From contig CAJURH010000047.1 in the NCBI GenBank assembly GCA_910588775.1, forward strand, positions 1 to 12,811: a DNA stretch of 12,811 nucleotides, written 5' to 3'. The position numbers were made by a program, and so were the translations under genes. The notes under the pieces were generated by a model. The model was given only the letters and a program-made list of their open reading frames with translations, had not been told where the DNA came from and did not search any database. The DNA comes from an uncultured Lachnospiraceae bacterium. Its GTDB lineage: Bacteria; Bacillota; Clostridia; Lachnospirales; Lachnospiraceae. Below are positions 12,711 to 12,811 of the stretch, piece by piece; position 1 is the first letter of the stretch; every line of letters begins with the position of its first letter.

Positions 12711-12811
12711 TCATTCCTGCTTTTGGTTGTCTGGCACGTATTCCATTAAATCCCCTGGCTGACAGTCAAGAACTTCACAAAGCCGGGATACGGTTTTACT
12801 GTCAAGCCCAC
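12711..12811 (-). CDS. XRE-family regulator, C-terminal end (partial)
   Basis: The last 32 codons of a leftward gene, ending …GLDSKTVSRLCEVLDCQPGDLMEYVPDNQ. This matches the recognition-helix-to-end part of the small Cro/CI regulators (YozG-like, about 65-75 aa) common in Firmicutes. The N-terminal half lies beyond the window. The stop is at 12711-12713. Confidence 0.8.
   Translation of the reverse strand, partial: GLDSKTVSRLCEVLDCQPGDLMEYVPDNQKQE

Overview
The window looks like a Firmicutes chromosome, most likely a gut Clostridia/Lachnospiraceae-type organism. This is inferred from the SecA type with a C-terminal zinc-binding tail, strong AGGAGG ribosome binding sites, TTGACA/TATAAT promoters and the protein families present; no species can be named from sequence alone. 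The left third is core genome: the 5' part of a leftward tRNA-Arg(CCT), the secA preprotein translocase ATPase, and a convergent PfkB-family sugar/nucleoside kinase whose stop codon overlaps that of secA.

From about 4.1-4.3 kb rightward the window is a mobile element. Its order is a leftward tyrosine integrase, a tiny type I toxin-antitoxin locus, 1.2 kb of hairpin-dense DNA without convincing genes, a leftward CI/Stl-like repressor divergent from a Cro-like protein, a small HTH protein (possible excisionase/regulator), a 787-aa primase-helicase of the VapE type, a cluster of TGTCCC iterons beside an AT-rich stretch (probable origin) and a small helical protein. This order matches Gram-positive phage-inducible chromosomal islands (SaPI-like satellites: int, stl, str, xis, pri-rep, ori). 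No capsid, terminase or conjugation genes are visible, and the right end lies outside the window.

The right part (10.86-12.81 kb) is accessory and partly decayed: a broken ORF6N-domain fragment, an intact hicA-hicB toxin-antitoxin operon with two operator palindromes, a structured stem-loop region, and the 3' end of another leftward XRE regulator cut by the window edge. A short repeat (consensus GGCAGCAGGAC) recurs eight times, only in the gene-poor parts of the element.

The most notable system is a compact par-like type I module at 5.40-5.69 kb. A 27-aa hydrophobic peptide and a convergent RNA of about 105 nt share one bidirectional terminator. The RNA also carries a near copy of the sequence opposite the toxin Shine-Dalgarno, and the two transcripts have homologous -10/leader regions arranged as an inverted repeat. 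The second most notable is the putative origin with seven TGTCCC iterons after the primase-helicase gene.
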